Shown: positions 33,920-42,301, numbered from the stretch's first letter. The stretch is DNA of 64,000 bases from Paenibacillus phytohabitans (GCF_013141775.1 NZ_WHOB01000097.1:274742-338741); one strand, 5' to 3'. The notes: a model not told the origin generated them from the letters alone. Translations and numbers: made by a program.

Positions 33920-35017
33920 ATGAACAAATCCCGTCATGCGCCCGATATCTGGCTGCTGCTTCCGATATTGGCTTTGCTGGCCATCGGTATGGTAATGGTA
34001 TACAGCGCCGGGTCCGTTTTGGGCTTCCGCAATTATGGCGACTCGTTTTATTTTGTCAAAAGACAGCTGCTGTTCGCAGGCCTGGGTCTTATCGCCATGT
34101 TCATCACCGCGAATACGGATTATGTGGTGCTGAAGAAGTTCGCCAGGCCGGCCCTGATTTTCTGCTTCGTACTGCTGGTGCTGGTGCTGGTTCCCGGCAT
34201 CGGGGTCGTGCGCGGCGGTGCGCGCAGCTGGCTGGGAATCAGTTCTTTCGGCATTCAGCCCTCGGAGTTCATGAAGATGGGGATGATCCTCTTTCTCGCC
34301 AAATGGCTCGGAACAGAGGATTACGATATTTCCAGCTTCACCCGCGGCCTGCTTCCGCCGCTTGCGCTGATCGGTTCCGCTTTTGCGCTGATCATGCTCC
34401 AGCCGGATCTCGGTACAGGCACTGTCATGTTCGGGGCTGCCTTGATGATGGTCTTCACGGCAGGGGCCCGGATGAAGCATCTGCTCTCCCTGGGCGCACT
34501 GGGTGTTGCCGGGTTCGTGGGGCTTATTGCCGCCGCACCCTACCGTCTGCAGCGGATTACGGCCTTCCTGGACCCCTGGTCCGATCCGCTCGGGGCCGGA
34601 TATCAGATCATACAGTCGCTGTACGCGATTGGACCCGGAGGACTGGGGGGCTTGGGTCTCGGCATGAGCCGGCAGAAGTACAGCTATGTGCCGGAGCCGC
34701 AGACCGATTTTATTTTCTCCATATTGGCTGAGGAGCTGGGGTTTATCGGGGGGCTGGCAGTGCTGCTGCTCTTCCTGATTCTAATTTGGCGCGGAATGAA
34801 GGTAGCGATGAGTCTGCCGGACCGTTTCGGCAGCTATCTGGCCGTAGGTATCGTCTGTATGGTTGCTATTCAGGTGATCATCAACATCGGTGTGGTTATC
34901 GGCCTGATGCCGGTTACCGGCATTACGCTTCCGCTGATCAGCTATGGAGGCTCATCGCTGACCCTGATGCTTACAGCCCTTGGCATTCTACTTAATTTAT
35001 CCCGTTATGCGAGGTGA
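33920..35017 (+). CDS. spoVE: SEDS glycosyltransferase SpoVE/FtsW
   Basis: Polytopic SEDS-family peptidoglycan polymerase working with a class B PBP. 365 residues with about ten helices. Key motifs: GGARSWLGISSFGIQPSEFMK with the catalytic-region Arg/Asp neighbours, PDLGTGTVMF, SLYAIGPGGLGGLGLG, and the C-terminal GITLPLISYGGSS. Position between murD and murG and length match B. subtilis spoVE; whether it serves cortex, division or both cannot be told. ATG 33920 is used because AAGAGGTG precedes it; GTG 33911 lies inside that site. Confidence 0.9.
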   Translation: MNKSRHAPDIWLLLPILALLAIGMVMVYSAGSVLGFRNYGDSFYFVKRQLLFAGLGLIAMFITANTDYVVLKKFARPALIFCFVLLVLVLVPGIGVVRGGARSWLGISSFGIQPSEFMKMGMILFLAKWLGTEDYDISSFTRGLLPPLALIGSAFALIMLQPDLGTGTVMFGAALMMVFTAGARMKHLLSLGALGVAGFVGLIAAAPYRLQRITAFLDPWSDPLGAGYQIIQSLYAIGPGGLGGLGLGMSRQKYSYVPEPQTDFIFSILAEELGFIGGLAVLLLFLILIWRGMKVAMSLPDRFGSYLAVGIVCMVAIQVIINIGVVIGLMPVTGITLPLISYGGSSLTLMLTALGILLNLSRYAR

Positions 35018-35022
35018 AAGAC

Positions 35023-36138
35023 ATGCGTATTGTATTAAGCGGCGGCGGTACGGGCGGACATATCTATCCGGCCGTAGCCGTAGCCAGACAGCTGGAATCC
35101 GAAGAAGAGAAATCCGTCTTCCTGTATATCGGGGGCAAACGCGGTCTGGAGAGCAAGCTTGTTCCCCAAGAGAATCTGCCCTTTAAAGCGATTGATATTA
35201 CCGGCTTCCGCCGTAAGCTCTCAATGGACAATGTGAAGACGGTAATGCGTTTCCTGAAGGGGGTGAAGGCCTCCAAAGCCATGCTGCGGGAGTTCAAGCC
35301 GGATGTTGTCATCGGCACAGGCGGATATGTCTGCGGGCCGGTAGTGTACGCTGCATCCCGGCTAGGCATCCCGACGCTTATCCATGAACAGAACGCGATC
35401 CCCGGCCTGACCAACCGCTTCCTCAGCCGGTATGCCGATACGGTCGCCGTAAGTTTTGAAGGCACGGAGCCGGCTTTTCCGGGGGCTAAGAACGTAATCT
35501 ACACAGGCAACCCCCGGGCAACTACGGTAATGACTGCCAACCCGCAGCGGGGATTCGCTTCACTGGGGATTCCTGAAGGCAGTACGGTTGTGCTGGTAGT
35601 CGGAGGCAGCGGAGGCGCCAGGGCAATTAACCGGGCGATGATTGAAATGGCTCCGTTTGTGGGTAAGGGTAATGGTGTTCACTATGTGTACGTTACCGGA
35701 GAGGCTTATTTCGAGGAAACCCGTAAAGCTGTGCGTGAGAAGCTCGGAAGCTTGCCGAACTCCCTGCATATTCTTCCGTATATTCATAATATGCCCGAGG
35801 TATTGGCCTGTACTTCACTCATCGTGAACCGGGCGGGGGCATCGTTTCTTGCAGAGATTACTGCGCTAGGCATTCCCTCTGTGCTTATCCCTTCTCCCAA
35901 TGTGACGAATAATCACCAGGAAGCGAATGCCAGACAGCTTGAACGTGAAGGGGCAGCCGTTGTGCTGCTGGAGAAGGATTTAAGCGGCGACGCACTATTC
36001 GCAGCGGTGCATAAGATTATCGGAGCGGACGCTGCACGCCGCAGTATGTCTGATGCCTCAAGGCGGCTGGGTAAAAGAGACTCCGCCTCGCTGGTTGTCG
36101 CCGAGCTCCGCAGATTGGCCGCAGGCCGGAAACGCTAG
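35023..36138 (+). CDS. murG: lipid II synthase MurG
   Basis: Membrane-associated GT28 enzyme adding GlcNAc to lipid I. 371 residues in two Rossmann domains: GGGTGGHIYPAVAVA at 7-21 (lipid-pyrophosphate loop), TGGYVCGPVVYAA, the second glycine-rich loop GGSGGARAIN, and NRAGASFLAEI followed by LIPSPNVTNNHQEANA, which bind UDP-GlcNAc. ATG 35023 has GAGGTGA 5-7 bases before it. The preceding spoVE stop is 5 bp upstream. Confidence 0.95.
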   Translation: MRIVLSGGGTGGHIYPAVAVARQLESEEEKSVFLYIGGKRGLESKLVPQENLPFKAIDITGFRRKLSMDNVKTVMRFLKGVKASKAMLREFKPDVVIGTGGYVCGPVVYAASRLGIPTLIHEQNAIPGLTNRFLSRYADTVAVSFEGTEPAFPGAKNVIYTGNPRATTVMTANPQRGFASLGIPEGSTVVLVVGGSGGARAINRAMIEMAPFVGKGNGVHYVYVTGEAYFEETRKAVREKLGSLPNSLHILPYIHNMPEVLACTSLIVNRAGASFLAEITALGIPSVLIPSPNVTNNHQEANARQLEREGAAVVLLEKDLSGDALFAAVHKIIGADAARRSMSDASRRLGKRDSASLVVAELRRLAAGRKR

Positions 36139-36169
36139 AATCCCGGGCTTACATTGTCACACACGAGAG

Positions 36170-36202
36170 GTCACGAACATAGGATGATCCTATAATCGTG
36201 AC
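36170..36202. promoter_or_regulatory. 33-bp palindrome overlapping a TATAAT before murA
   Basis: GTCACGAACATAGGAT (36170-36185), a central G, and ATCCTATAATCGTGAC (36187-36202) form an inverted repeat matching at 14 of 16 positions. A perfect -10 hexamer TATAAT lies at 36191-36196 inside the right arm. It could be an operator for a dimeric regulator over a murA promoter, or an RNA hairpin. No good -35 is seen (AGGTCA at 17 bp), which would suit an activator-dependent or alternative-sigma promoter. Confidence 0.6.
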
Positions 36203-36213
36203 AATCACCCAGA

Positions 36214-36287
36214 GCACTTCCAGTTCATGAAATGTGGAGCGGGGTAGCTTCCCGGCCTATTTCTGTTGATCTGTGTACAGGAAGTGC
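36214..36287 (+). promoter_or_regulatory. possible structured leader before murA
   Basis: GCACTTCC (36214-36221) and GGAAGTGC (36280-36287) would close a 74-nt arm, followed by a small CCCA/TGGG hairpin and then the GGAGGTGA ribosome site of murA. It is not followed by a T-run, and no known riboswitch class is recognised. Confidence 0.35.
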
Positions 36288-36324
36288 CCAACGGTGGGTG
36301 AGCGGTAATCTCGGAGGTGATACA

Positions 36325-37608
36325 TTGGACAAATTGGTGATTGAGGGTGGAAATCCCCTGTCAGGCACCATACGTATCCATGGAGCGAAAAATGCGGCCC
36401 TGCCGATTCTGGCGGCAAGCCTGCTGGCCGAAGGAGTTCACTCACTGCATAATGTGCCGAAGCTGCTGGACATCGAAACTATGCTGGATATTCTGGAAAG
36501 GCTGGGCTGCAGGGCCGTGCATGAAGATGAAACAGTTACGGTCGATACAACCTGCGTCGCAACCTCCCATGTTCCGGAGGATTTAATGCGGCAGATGAGA
36601 TCCTCCATTTTTCTAATGGGACCGCTTCTGTCCAGGTTTGGTGAAGTAACGATTTATCAGCCGGGCGGCTGTGCCATCGGGGAACGCAAAATTGATCTTC
36701 ACCTGCAGGGTCTGAAGCTGCTCGGGGCGGAGATTGAGGAGACCAGCGGGATGATCTGCTGCCGGGCTGCCAAACTGACAGGCTGTGATATTCATCTGGA
36801 TTATCCAAGCGTCGGAGCCACGGAGAATATCATGATGGCTGCCGCTATGGCGGAGGGGACCACAACGGTGTCCGGAGCGGCCAGAGAGCCGGAAATTCAG
36901 GATCTGCAGAATTTCCTGAATGCGATGGGTGCGCAAATCATCGGTGCGGGAACAGATACGATCACCATTCAGGGCGTCTCCAAGCTGTATCCTTGCAATT
37001 ATGAGGTCATTCCCGACCGGATAGTTGCCGGGACCGTAATGATCGCAGCTGCAGCTACAAGGGGGAATGTGACGCTCACCCACACCAACGCAGGACACTT
37101 GACTTCTCTGATTCATGTTCTGAGGCGTGCCGGTGTTCAAATTACAGTTTGCAATGATATAATTAATATCAGCTGTATGGGGCGTCCGCGTGCAGTAGAA
37201 AGAATTGTAACCTCCCCGTATCCTTCGTTCCCTACAGATCTGCAATCCCAGGTGATGGTCCTTTTGTCCCTGGCTGACGGATTCAGTGTGATTAAAGAAA
37301 CTGTATTTGAAGGACGCTTTAAGCATGTGGAGGAGATGGCCCGGATGGGAGCCGACATTTCCATTGACCTGAACCGGGCGTTTATACGCGGAGTGCAGAG
37401 ATTATACGGGGCTACGGTAGAAGCCACCGACCTGCGTGCCGGAGCTGCCCTGGTTATCGCCGGACTTGCCGCTCAAGGAACTACCGTTGTTGAGCAGGCG
37501 CATCATATTGACCGCGGATATGACGGCATCGAGATACTGTTTCAGAAGCTGGGTGCACGCATTAGCCGCAAGGTACCTGTGCCGGACCCGCTGGATTTGG
37601 CCAATTAA
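36325..37608 (+). CDS. murA: UDP-GlcNAc 1-carboxyvinyltransferase MurA
   Basis: First committed step of peptidoglycan precursor synthesis: enolpyruvyl transfer from PEP to UDP-GlcNAc. 427 residues. KNAALPIL near 22-29 holds the Lys/Asn pair; the catalytic Cys lies in PGGCAIGERKIDLHLQGL (Cys at about 115), the form inhibited by fosfomycin; YPSFPTDLQ and RGYDGI follow. TTG 36325 is chosen because GGAGGTGA precedes it and it gives the family N-terminus MDKLVIEGG; the open frame to 36232 is leader. It occupies the place where B. subtilis has murB. Confidence 0.93.
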   Translation: MDKLVIEGGNPLSGTIRIHGAKNAALPILAASLLAEGVHSLHNVPKLLDIETMLDILERLGCRAVHEDETVTVDTTCVATSHVPEDLMRQMRSSIFLMGPLLSRFGEVTIYQPGGCAIGERKIDLHLQGLKLLGAEIEETSGMICCRAAKLTGCDIHLDYPSVGATENIMMAAAMAEGTTTVSGAAREPEIQDLQNFLNAMGAQIIGAGTDTITIQGVSKLYPCNYEVIPDRIVAGTVMIAAAATRGNVTLTHTNAGHLTSLIHVLRRAGVQITVCNDIINISCMGRPRAVERIVTSPYPSFPTDLQSQVMVLLSLADGFSVIKETVFEGRFKHVEEMARMGADISIDLNRAFIRGVQRLYGATVEATDLRAGAALVIAGLAAQGTTVVEQAHHIDRGYDGIEILFQKLGARISRKVPVPDPLDLAN

Positions 37609-37612
37609 AGCT

Positions 37613-37653
37613 CCCTGTCTCCTTCGGCCCGAGTGCGCGGGAAGGAGACAGGG
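37613..37653 (+). repeat. perfect 13-bp stem between murA and divIB
   Basis: CCCTGTCTCCTTC (37613-37625) and GAAGGAGACAGGG (37641-37653) pair perfectly around 15 bases. Only CCTTATT follows, so it is at best a weak terminator; it could be an mRNA-processing or stabilising hairpin. The divIB ribosome site lies 10 bp after it. Confidence 0.65.
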
Positions 37654-37674
37654 CCTTATTACGGAGATATGAGA

Positions 37675-38439
37675 ATGCCTAAAACCCGAATGCCTCTTCT
37701 TAAAGAGGACAAGCCCAGTAAGAGAATGAGCCGTAAAATCACCATTATCCTGCTGCTGCTGTTTATTGCGCTGCTGGCCGTGATATTTTTCCGTTCGTCC
37801 GTCAGTAAGATTACGGCTATCAATTTCCAGGGGGATAAATATACATCCCGGGAGGAATTGCTTACCGCAAGCGGTCTTACAATCGGCGGACAGTTCTTCG
37901 CGGTCTCCGGAGATTCCGTGGAAAGTGCACTGACAGGACTGAAGACGGTTCAGGAAGCGGCTGTGGACAAGAAATTCCCCGGTGTGATTAACATCAGCAT
38001 TAAGGAATTCCCCGCAGTGGCATACGAGCTGGATGAGGCTGGATCGCTTGAGGCGATTCTGTCCAGCGGAGCTGCAGTATCTGTCAAGGATACAGGGATT
38101 GCCGTTGAGAAGCCGATATTAACCAACTGGAAGGCTGATGATCCTTACAAGACGAAGCTGTGCCAGGCGCTGGCTGATATTCCGAATGAACTGACCAGTG
38201 ATATATCCGAGATCGTCCCCTCCCCGACTTTGTCTTTTCCGGACCGTATCAAGCTGTATACACGTTCACGGTTTGAGGTCATTACGGCAATTTCACTGCT
38301 TAAGGATAAAGTGGAATACCTGAATCAAGTGATTGAAAACGAGCAGCCGGGATTGATCAAGATGCTTGAGGCCGATTCTTATGTCCCATTTCATACGGAA
38401 GCTGAGGATTCCGGGGAGGATGCAGACACACAAGAGTAA
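37675..38439 (+). CDS. divIB: cell division protein DivIB/FtsQ
   Basis: Bitopic septal protein in the DivIB-FtsL-DivIC complex. 254 residues: basic cytoplasmic head (1-22), one membrane helix (about 23-40), then the POTRA domain beginning ITAINFQGDKYTSREELLTA and the FtsQ beta domain; an acidic tail ends the protein. ATG 37675 is used because GGAG is 8 bases before it; upstream in-frame ATGs lack a fitting site. In B. subtilis ylxW, ylxX and sbp follow, but here ftsA comes next. Confidence 0.88.
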   Translation: MPKTRMPLLKEDKPSKRMSRKITIILLLLFIALLAVIFFRSSVSKITAINFQGDKYTSREELLTASGLTIGGQFFAVSGDSVESALTGLKTVQEAAVDKKFPGVINISIKEFPAVAYELDEAGSLEAILSSGAAVSVKDTGIAVEKPILTNWKADDPYKTKLCQALADIPNELTSDISEIVPSPTLSFPDRIKLYTRSRFEVITAISLLKDKVEYLNQVIENEQPGLIKMLEADSYVPFHTEAEDSGEDADTQE

Positions 38440-38600
38440 ATAGTCCCTACTAATAGAGCGGAAAAAATGCTACAATCGGTTTTACGGGCAATAAGCAATA
38501 TCCCTCTTTTTTCTGCGGATTTTTTGAAATGCATTCATGGATATAGCTGTCATTTCTTAAAAGGTAAGAACTTATATGCTTTACGCAAAATTGAAAGCAG

Positions 38601-38629
38601 TTGTTTGCATGTCAAAAGGCTGTTATATT
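38601..38629 (+). promoter_or_regulatory. SigA promoter of ftsA-ftsZ
   Basis: TTGTTT (38601-38606) and TATATT (38624-38629) with a 17-bp spacer, in a 340-bp gap between divIB and ftsA. Transcription would begin near 38636. Confidence 0.6.
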
Positions 38630-38674
38630 ATTCCATTCAAAAAATTTGTAGAAAAAAGAGGGAAAGGATTAGGG

Positions 38675-38794
38675 ATGTTGAATATGTACAGAGAAGTTTC
38701 CCGGGACCGGGATCAAAGCGTATTTTCTATTTATTTGGCTTCACAATTCATTATGATTATAACAGGAGGTGCCATAGGGCTTGAGCAACAATGA
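38675..38794 (+). CDS. possible 39-residue leader peptide before ftsA
   Basis: A short frame starting at ATG 38675, 6 bases after GGAAAGGA, and ending 14 bp inside ftsA. The peptide has a charged start (YREVSRDRDQS) and a hydrophobic segment (FSIYLASQFIMIITGGAIGL). A good ribosome site, a promoter just upstream and overlap with ftsA suggest a translated leader coupled to ftsA. The overlap means part of its coding is fixed by the ftsA ribosome site, and I recognise no homologue, so it may be chance. Confidence 0.35.
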   Translation: MLNMYREVSRDRDQSVFSIYLASQFIMIITGGAIGLEQQ

Positions 38795-40043
38795 CATCAT
38801 TGTTAGTTTGGACATCGGTACATCCAAAGTTCGGGCAATTATTGGGGAAGTTACCAATGGAACCTTTAATATTATTGGCGTTGGATCTGCTGATTCGGAA
38901 GGAATACGCAAGGGTGCGATTGTAGACATCGATCAGACTGTGCAATCGATCAAGAGTGCCGTAGAGCATGCGGAGCAAATGGTCGGTATTCAAATATCCG
39001 AGGTGTATGTCGGTATATCCGGTAATCATATCGGCCTGCAATCCAGTCACGGCGTAGTTGCCGTGCAGAATGAAGACCGTGAGATCGGCGAAGATGATAT
39101 CGACCGCGTAATCAAGGCTGCTGAGGTCATAGCACTGCCTCCTGAGCGCGAAGTCATTGATGTTGTCGCCAAGCAATATATCGTCGACGGGCTTGAAGGA
39201 ATTCAAGATCCGCGCGGAATGATCGGAGTTCGCCTCGAGGTTGAAGCAACGATCATTACCGGGGCTAAGACACCAATACATAATCTGCTGCGCTGCGTGG
39301 AGAAATCAGGTCTGAAGGTTAAAGATCTTGTGCTTATGTCTCTCGGGGCAGGCGGATTAGCGCTTTCCAAGGATGAGAAATCAATGGGAGCAGTACTGGT
39401 GGATATCGGTGCCGGCCAGGCGACGATAGCCGTATATGAAGAAGGTTCCTTGTGCGCAACCTCTACGATTCCGATCGGAGGAGAATTTATAACCAATGAT
39501 ATTGCATACGGTCTGCGAACGCTTACCGATCAGGCCGAGAAGGTCAAGCTGAAATATGGCTGTGCCTGGATTGATGACGCCGCCTCGGATGTCGTGTTCA
39601 AGGTTCTGCGGATCGGCAGCAATGTTGAGAAGGAATTCAACCAGGAGGATCTGGCGGCGATTATTGAGCCCAGAGTTCAAGAAATCTTCCATCTGATCCG
39701 CCAGGAAGTGAAGCGGCTTGGTTACAATGAGCTTCCGGGAGGTTATATACTAACGGGTGGCACCGTTTCGATGCCGGGTGTCCTGAAGGTCGCCCAGACT
39801 GAGCTGGCAGCCTCCGTACGTATTGCCGTACCTGATTATATTGGAGTACGTGACCCCGGCTTCACCGGCGGTGTAGGTATACTCCATACCGTTGTGCGCA
39901 GATTCCGCGGACGAAGCAGCGGCGGAAGCGCCAATAAGAAGACGGTTAACCGCAGCAAGCAAAGTGCTGCACCTAGCCAGGATTCTTCCAAGAAGCCGGG
40001 GCTGGTAGAACGTCTAAAGAATATGTTCAGCGAGTTCATATAA
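38781..40043 (+). CDS. ftsA: cell division protein FtsA
   Basis: Actin-like protein that anchors the Z-ring to the membrane. 420 residues. Phosphate-1 loop VSLDIGTSKVRAIIG at 8-22, SHS2 domain 1C (about 80-160), phosphate-2 VLVDIGAGQATIAVYEEGS, and adenosine loop GYILTGGTVSMPGV. The C-terminus ends in an amphipathic segment (KKPGLVERLKNMFSEFI) for membrane binding after a Ser/Lys/Asn-rich linker. TTG start; AGGAGGT lies 10 bases upstream. Confidence 0.95.
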   Translation: MSNNDIIVSLDIGTSKVRAIIGEVTNGTFNIIGVGSADSEGIRKGAIVDIDQTVQSIKSAVEHAEQMVGIQISEVYVGISGNHIGLQSSHGVVAVQNEDREIGEDDIDRVIKAAEVIALPPEREVIDVVAKQYIVDGLEGIQDPRGMIGVRLEVEATIITGAKTPIHNLLRCVEKSGLKVKDLVLMSLGAGGLALSKDEKSMGAVLVDIGAGQATIAVYEEGSLCATSTIPIGGEFITNDIAYGLRTLTDQAEKVKLKYGCAWIDDAASDVVFKVLRIGSNVEKEFNQEDLAAIIEPRVQEIFHLIRQEVKRLGYNELPGGYILTGGTVSMPGVLKVAQTELAASVRIAVPDYIGVRDPGFTGGVGILHTVVRRFRGRSSGGSANKKTVNRSKQSAAPSQDSSKKPGLVERLKNMFSEFI

Positions 40044-40107
40044 GTGTAAGTCCAGATATACTTGGACTGGCCATCCAAGCACTACTCAAGGGGGAGATGG
40101 AAACAAT

Positions 40108-41223
40108 ATGTTGGAATTTGATTTTGAAATGGAGAGCTTAGCCCAAATAAAGGTCATCGGCGTAGGCGGCGGCGGAAGCAATGCTGTAAACCGGATGATT
40201 GAAAATGGCGTTCAGGGTGTTGAATTCATCACGGTTAATACAGATGCCCAAGCGCTGCATATGGCCAAATCGGAGCATAAACTGCAAATCGGGGATAAAC
40301 TGACCCGCGGACTTGGCGCTGGAGCCAATCCTGAGGTGGGGAAGAAAGCGGCTGAAGAATCCCGCGATCTGATTTCAAATACGCTTAAAGGTGCAGATAT
40401 GGTATTCGTAACCGCAGGTATGGGCGGGGGTACCGGAACAGGCGCAGCGCCTGTAATTGCCGAGATTGCCAGAGAGTGCGGAGCATTGACGGTTGGCGTC
40501 GTGACCCGTCCGTTTACTTTTGAAGGCAGAAAACGTTCCAATCAGGCAGAACTGGGAATCGAAGCGTTGAAAGAAAAAGTGGATACGCTGATCGTGATTC
40601 CGAATGACCGCCTGCTGGAAATTGTGGATAAGAAAACACCAATGCTGGAGGCATTCCGTGAAGCGGATAATGTACTCCGCCAGGCTGTGCAAGGGATATC
40701 TGATCTCATTGCCGTTCCCGGCCTGATCAACCTTGACTTTGCCGATGTGAAGACAATTATGACGGAGCGCGGTTCAGCGCTTATGGGTATCGGTATTGCG
40801 ACCGGCGAGAACCGTGCCTCGGAAGCGGCCCGCAAAGCCATTATGAGCCCGCTCCTCGAAACCTCCATCGAAGGTGCACGCGGCGTAATTATGAACATTA
40901 CAGGCGGCTCCAACCTCTCCTTGTATGAGGTTAATGAAGCGGCTGAGATTGTTACCTCTGCTTCCGATCCTGAAGTGAATATGATCTTCGGTGCGATTAT
41001 CGAAGAGAGCATGAAGGACGAAATCAAGGTTACGGTAATTGCTACCGGCTTTGAACATAAGCCTTCCCCTGTAGCGCCTGCTCGCCGTCCTGCATCCAGC
41101 AGTGAGCCGGCAGCGGACAAGGATAAGAATGCGAATCTGCGTCCGTTCGGCAATCAGACAACCTCTGATCAGCTGGATATTCCAACCTTCCTGCGCAACC
41201 GGACACGCGGCAACAATGATTAA
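40108..41223 (+). CDS. ftsZ: cell division GTPase FtsZ
   Basis: Tubulin-like GTPase forming the Z-ring. 371 residues. GGGGSNAVNRMI near 17-28, the tubulin signature GMGGGTGTGAAP near 103-114, T7 loop NLDFADVKTIM, a variable linker (about 317-355), and the conserved C-terminal peptide LDIPTFLRNR that binds FtsA, SepF and other partners. GGGGGAGA ribosome site. Second gene of the ftsAZ unit. Confidence 0.97.
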   Translation: MLEFDFEMESLAQIKVIGVGGGGSNAVNRMIENGVQGVEFITVNTDAQALHMAKSEHKLQIGDKLTRGLGAGANPEVGKKAAEESRDLISNTLKGADMVFVTAGMGGGTGTGAAPVIAEIARECGALTVGVVTRPFTFEGRKRSNQAELGIEALKEKVDTLIVIPNDRLLEIVDKKTPMLEAFREADNVLRQAVQGISDLIAVPGLINLDFADVKTIMTERGSALMGIGIATGENRASEAARKAIMSPLLETSIEGARGVIMNITGGSNLSLYEVNEAAEIVTSASDPEVNMIFGAIIEESMKDEIKVTVIATGFEHKPSPVAPARRPASSSEPAADKDKNANLRPFGNQTTSDQLDIPTFLRNRTRGNND

Positions 41224-41262
41224 GAACGAAGAGCAATGAACTGCATAGCTTTTTTACGGAAG

Positions 41263-41310
41263 CACCGTATTCGACCCGCCTAGAGCTGGGACGAATACGG
41301 TGTTTTTTTG
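41263..41310 (+). terminator. intrinsic terminator after ftsZ
   Basis: CACCGTATTCG pairs with CGAATACGGTG around a 20-base loop, followed by seven T. Confidence 0.92.
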
Positions 41311-41350
41311 TTTTTAGGCTGTTATAATAACGATAACGGGAGACGATGGA

Positions 41351-42283
41351 ATGGAACTGCTGGACCCCCGGGTGGATTTTGTATTTAAACGGATATTTGC
41401 AAGCGAGAGTAACAAGGATGTGCTGCTGGCTTTTCTGAACCGGATATTCATGGATGCGGGAGATTCCCCGCTGGAGGAAGTAGTGCTGCTCAATCCTTAT
41501 ACAGATAAGGATGATCCGCTGGATAAGCAATCAATATTTGATATTTGGGCGAAGTCTGCAGACGGCAAGCTGATCAATATTGAAATGCAGCTGTTCAACA
41601 AATATGATATTGAGAAAAGGACCTTATATTACTGGAGCAAACGTTATGCGGGCCAGCTTCAGGTAAGCGGCAAATATACAGACCTCAAGAAATGCGTAAC
41701 AATCAACATTCTGAATTATAAGGTGCTGCCTAACGAACATCCGCATAGTGTGTTTCACTTACGGGAGGATGCAACCGGAACGCCGCTCACGGATGATATT
41801 GAAATTCATTTTCTGGAATTACCCAAGCTGAATCAGCCAGCTGTTCCCGGCCAAGGCGGTCTGGTGAACTGGCTGCTGTTCTTGAAGGGAATAAACCACT
41901 CGGATTGGGAGGTGCTATTGATGAACGAGCCTGCTTTGAGGAAGGCGATGGAAACCCTGGAGTTTCTGAGTCAGGATTCGGAAGCCCGGCGTAAATATGA
42001 GGACCGCCAGAAGTTTCTGCTTGACGAAGCCTCGCAGAGAGACGGTGCACAAAGAGAAGGGTTTGCTAAAGGCATATCAGAAGGCAGAGAAGTAGGAAAA
42101 GCAGAAGGCAGAGCAGAAGGCATAGTGCAAGGCATAGCAGAAGGCAGAGCAGAAGGCAGAGCAGAAGGCGAGCTCGAGGCAAAATTGGAAATAGCCAGGA
42201 ATCTCCTGGCTATGGGGCTGGATCTTCCTGCTGTAATGAAGGCAACCGGACTGACTGAAGAAGAGTTGAAATCTATCACTTGA
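41351..42283 (+). CDS. Rpn family recombination-promoting nuclease (PD-(D/E)XK, putative transposase type)
   Basis: 310 residues. The N-terminal two thirds match the Rpn/PDDEXK_2 family: LLDPRVDFVFKRIFASESNKDVLLAFLNRI at the start, FDIWAKSADGKLINIEMQ holding the Asp and E-x-Q of the nuclease core, then KRTLYYWSKRYAGQL. E. coli RpnA-type proteins cut DNA and promote recombination. The C-terminus is a charged repeat (E-G-R-A and E-G-I-A tetrads, about 235-278) made by 12-bp DNA repeats, then a degenerate helix. It sits alone between two terminators, at the spot between ftsZ and spoIIGA, which suggests insertion. Confidence 0.82.
   Translation: MELLDPRVDFVFKRIFASESNKDVLLAFLNRIFMDAGDSPLEEVVLLNPYTDKDDPLDKQSIFDIWAKSADGKLINIEMQLFNKYDIEKRTLYYWSKRYAGQLQVSGKYTDLKKCVTINILNYKVLPNEHPHSVFHLREDATGTPLTDDIEIHFLELPKLNQPAVPGQGGLVNWLLFLKGINHSDWEVLLMNEPALRKAMETLEFLSQDSEARRKYEDRQKFLLDEASQRDGAQREGFAKGISEGREVGKAEGRAEGIVQGIAEGRAEGRAEGELEAKLEIARNLLAMGLDLPAVMKATGLTEEELKSIT
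42057..42177 (+). repeat. 12-bp periodic repeat inside the Rpn-type gene
   Basis: GCAGAAGGCAGA and close variants (GCAGAAGGCATA, GTGCAAGGCATA) repeat about ten times in frame, encoding E-G-x-x tetrads. The period of 12 bp keeps the reading frame, so unit gain or loss would only change length. Confidence 0.75.
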
Positions 42284-42301
42284 ATGAATATTCGAACTTG
42301 A

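Noticed and set aside
38467..38784. 105-codon frame between divIB and ftsA
   Set aside because: Covers the ftsAZ promoter, has no ribosome site, and gives a Cys/Arg-rich non-protein-like translation.
41351..42283. Insertion sequence
   Set aside because: The protein is Rpn-type, but no flanking inverted repeats or target duplication were seen; the hairpins on both sides are ordinary terminators.
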